From Alteribacillus sp041949975 (lineage in GTDB: Bacteria > Bacillota > Bacilli > Bacillales > Marinococcaceae), in NCBI RefSeq assembly GCF_041949975.1, contig NZ_JBHFQG010000032.1:1-43241 (forward strand): a stretch of DNA of 43,241 nucleotides, given 5' to 3'. The position numbers were made by a program, and so were the translations under genes. Below the pieces are notes generated by a model, which searched no databases, was not told the DNA's origin, and saw nothing but the letters and a program-made list of their open reading frames with translations. Each line of letters opens with the position of its first letter. The stretch's first letter is position 1. Shown here in pieces: positions 42,957 through 43,241 of the stretch.

Positions 42957-43241
42957 CTACTCCTTTTCTTTTGCGATAAAGCGGTGGTATAAATCTTTGG
43001 CTTTGTTTATTTCTTTTGTTCCATGGACAAGCACCCGGCCGTCCTGAAAAACGGCGAGCCGGCAGTCGCTTAGCTTGCAAATGAGAAGATAGCTGTTTTT
43101 ACGTACTTTACCGAATTCACTAAGCTCGCTCTCCAGGTTGTTAAAATCATACTCTTGTTTTTCAGAGGGACGAATTTGGACGGTGTTTCGTCCGCATAAA
43201 ACTTCAAGCTTTGTGTCCTGTTCGTTCACTAAGTACAGGTA
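42957..43241 (-). CDS. moeB: MoeB/ThiF-family adenylyltransferase, C-terminal part (partial at window edge)
   Basis: The frame is open to the right edge, so only the last 94 residues are seen (YLYLVNEQDTKLEVLCGR onward). LEVLCGRNTVQIRP, LLICKLSDCRLAVFQDGRVLVHGTK and the closing DLYHRF match the C-terminal extension of Bacillus-type MoeB/ThiF proteins, which activate MoaD (or ThiS) by adenylation. Position before moaE-moaD supports MoeB. The catalytic ThiF domain lies outside the window. Confidence 0.7.
   Translation of the reverse strand, partial: YLYLVNEQDTKLEVLCGRNTVQIRPSEKQEYDFNNLESELSEFGKVRKNSYLLICKLSDCRLAVFQDGRVLVHGTKEINKAKDLYHRFIAKEKE

Noticed and set aside
1..43241. CRISPR arrays, tRNA or rRNA genes
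   Set aside because: No regularly spaced repeats and no cloverleaf or rRNA-like stretch was recognised by reading; a tRNA scan and repeat search would settle this.

Overview
The window looks like chromosomal DNA from a low-to-moderate-GC Bacillota, most likely a member of the Bacillaceae. Supporting signs are strong GGAGG-type ribosome binding sites, frequent TTG/GTG starts, a CcpA-type cre box, LacI/CcpA-style regulation, a YdiF-type CoA transferase and a Bacillus-style MoeB C-terminus. Genus is not assigned. Almost everything right of 3.9 kb is on the minus strand; only the Gabija pair, one permease and one tiny ORF are on the plus strand.

Layout. (1) About 0.4-12.9 kb is an anti-phage defence island: gajA-gajB (Gabija), then, convergent to it, a three-gene type I restriction-modification operon (hsdM-hsdS-hsdR), a resolvase/invertase-type serine recombinase, and a GmrSD-like DUF262/HNH restriction protein whose mRNA leader carries a terminator hairpin directly before its ribosome binding site. 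The gajAB and DUF262 genes are visibly more AT-rich than the metabolic genes. (2) 13.2-22.8 kb is one long leftward operon: lacI-type regulator, thiolase, SDR reductase, 3-hydroxyacyl-CoA dehydrogenase, CoA transferase, TRAP transporter (dctP, dctQ, dctM) and a damaged acyl-CoA synthetase. It reads as uptake of an organic acid, activation by CoA transfer, oxidation/reduction at C3 and thiolysis. A perfect double palindrome upstream of lacI is the likely operator. (3) 23.2-25.5 kb holds an NCS2 purine/pyrimidine-type permease followed by decayed DNA: a cupin pseudogene with two in-frame stops, a 27-codon hydrophobic ORF and an IS3-family remnant.

(4) 25.5-32.3 kb is an aromatic-compound region: aldehyde dehydrogenase and zinc alcohol dehydrogenase under a cre box, an orphan AraC-type response regulator, an acyl/aryl-CoA ligase and a BenE-family benzoate transporter. 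(5) 32.4-41.7 kb is a nine-gene leftward operon: XdhC, MocA, a molybdenum hydroxylase (large, CoxG, FAD and 2Fe-2S subunits), a second acyl/aryl-CoA ligase and two nearly identical enoyl-CoA hydratases. (6) 42.2 kb to the right edge is molybdenum-cofactor synthesis (moeB C-terminus, moaE, moaD), which would supply the hydroxylase.

Taken together, regions 4-6 suggest import or oxidation of an aromatic alcohol/aldehyde/acid, CoA activation, hydroxylation by a Mo enzyme and hydration by crotonase-type enzymes. No ring-cleavage enzyme is present, so the substrate and end product cannot be fixed from this window. The most notable items for follow-up are the attenuator-like leader of the DUF262 gene, the Mo-hydroxylase/CoA-ligase/hydratase operon, the Gabija-type I RM-GmrSD island with its recombinase, and the double LacI-type operator.
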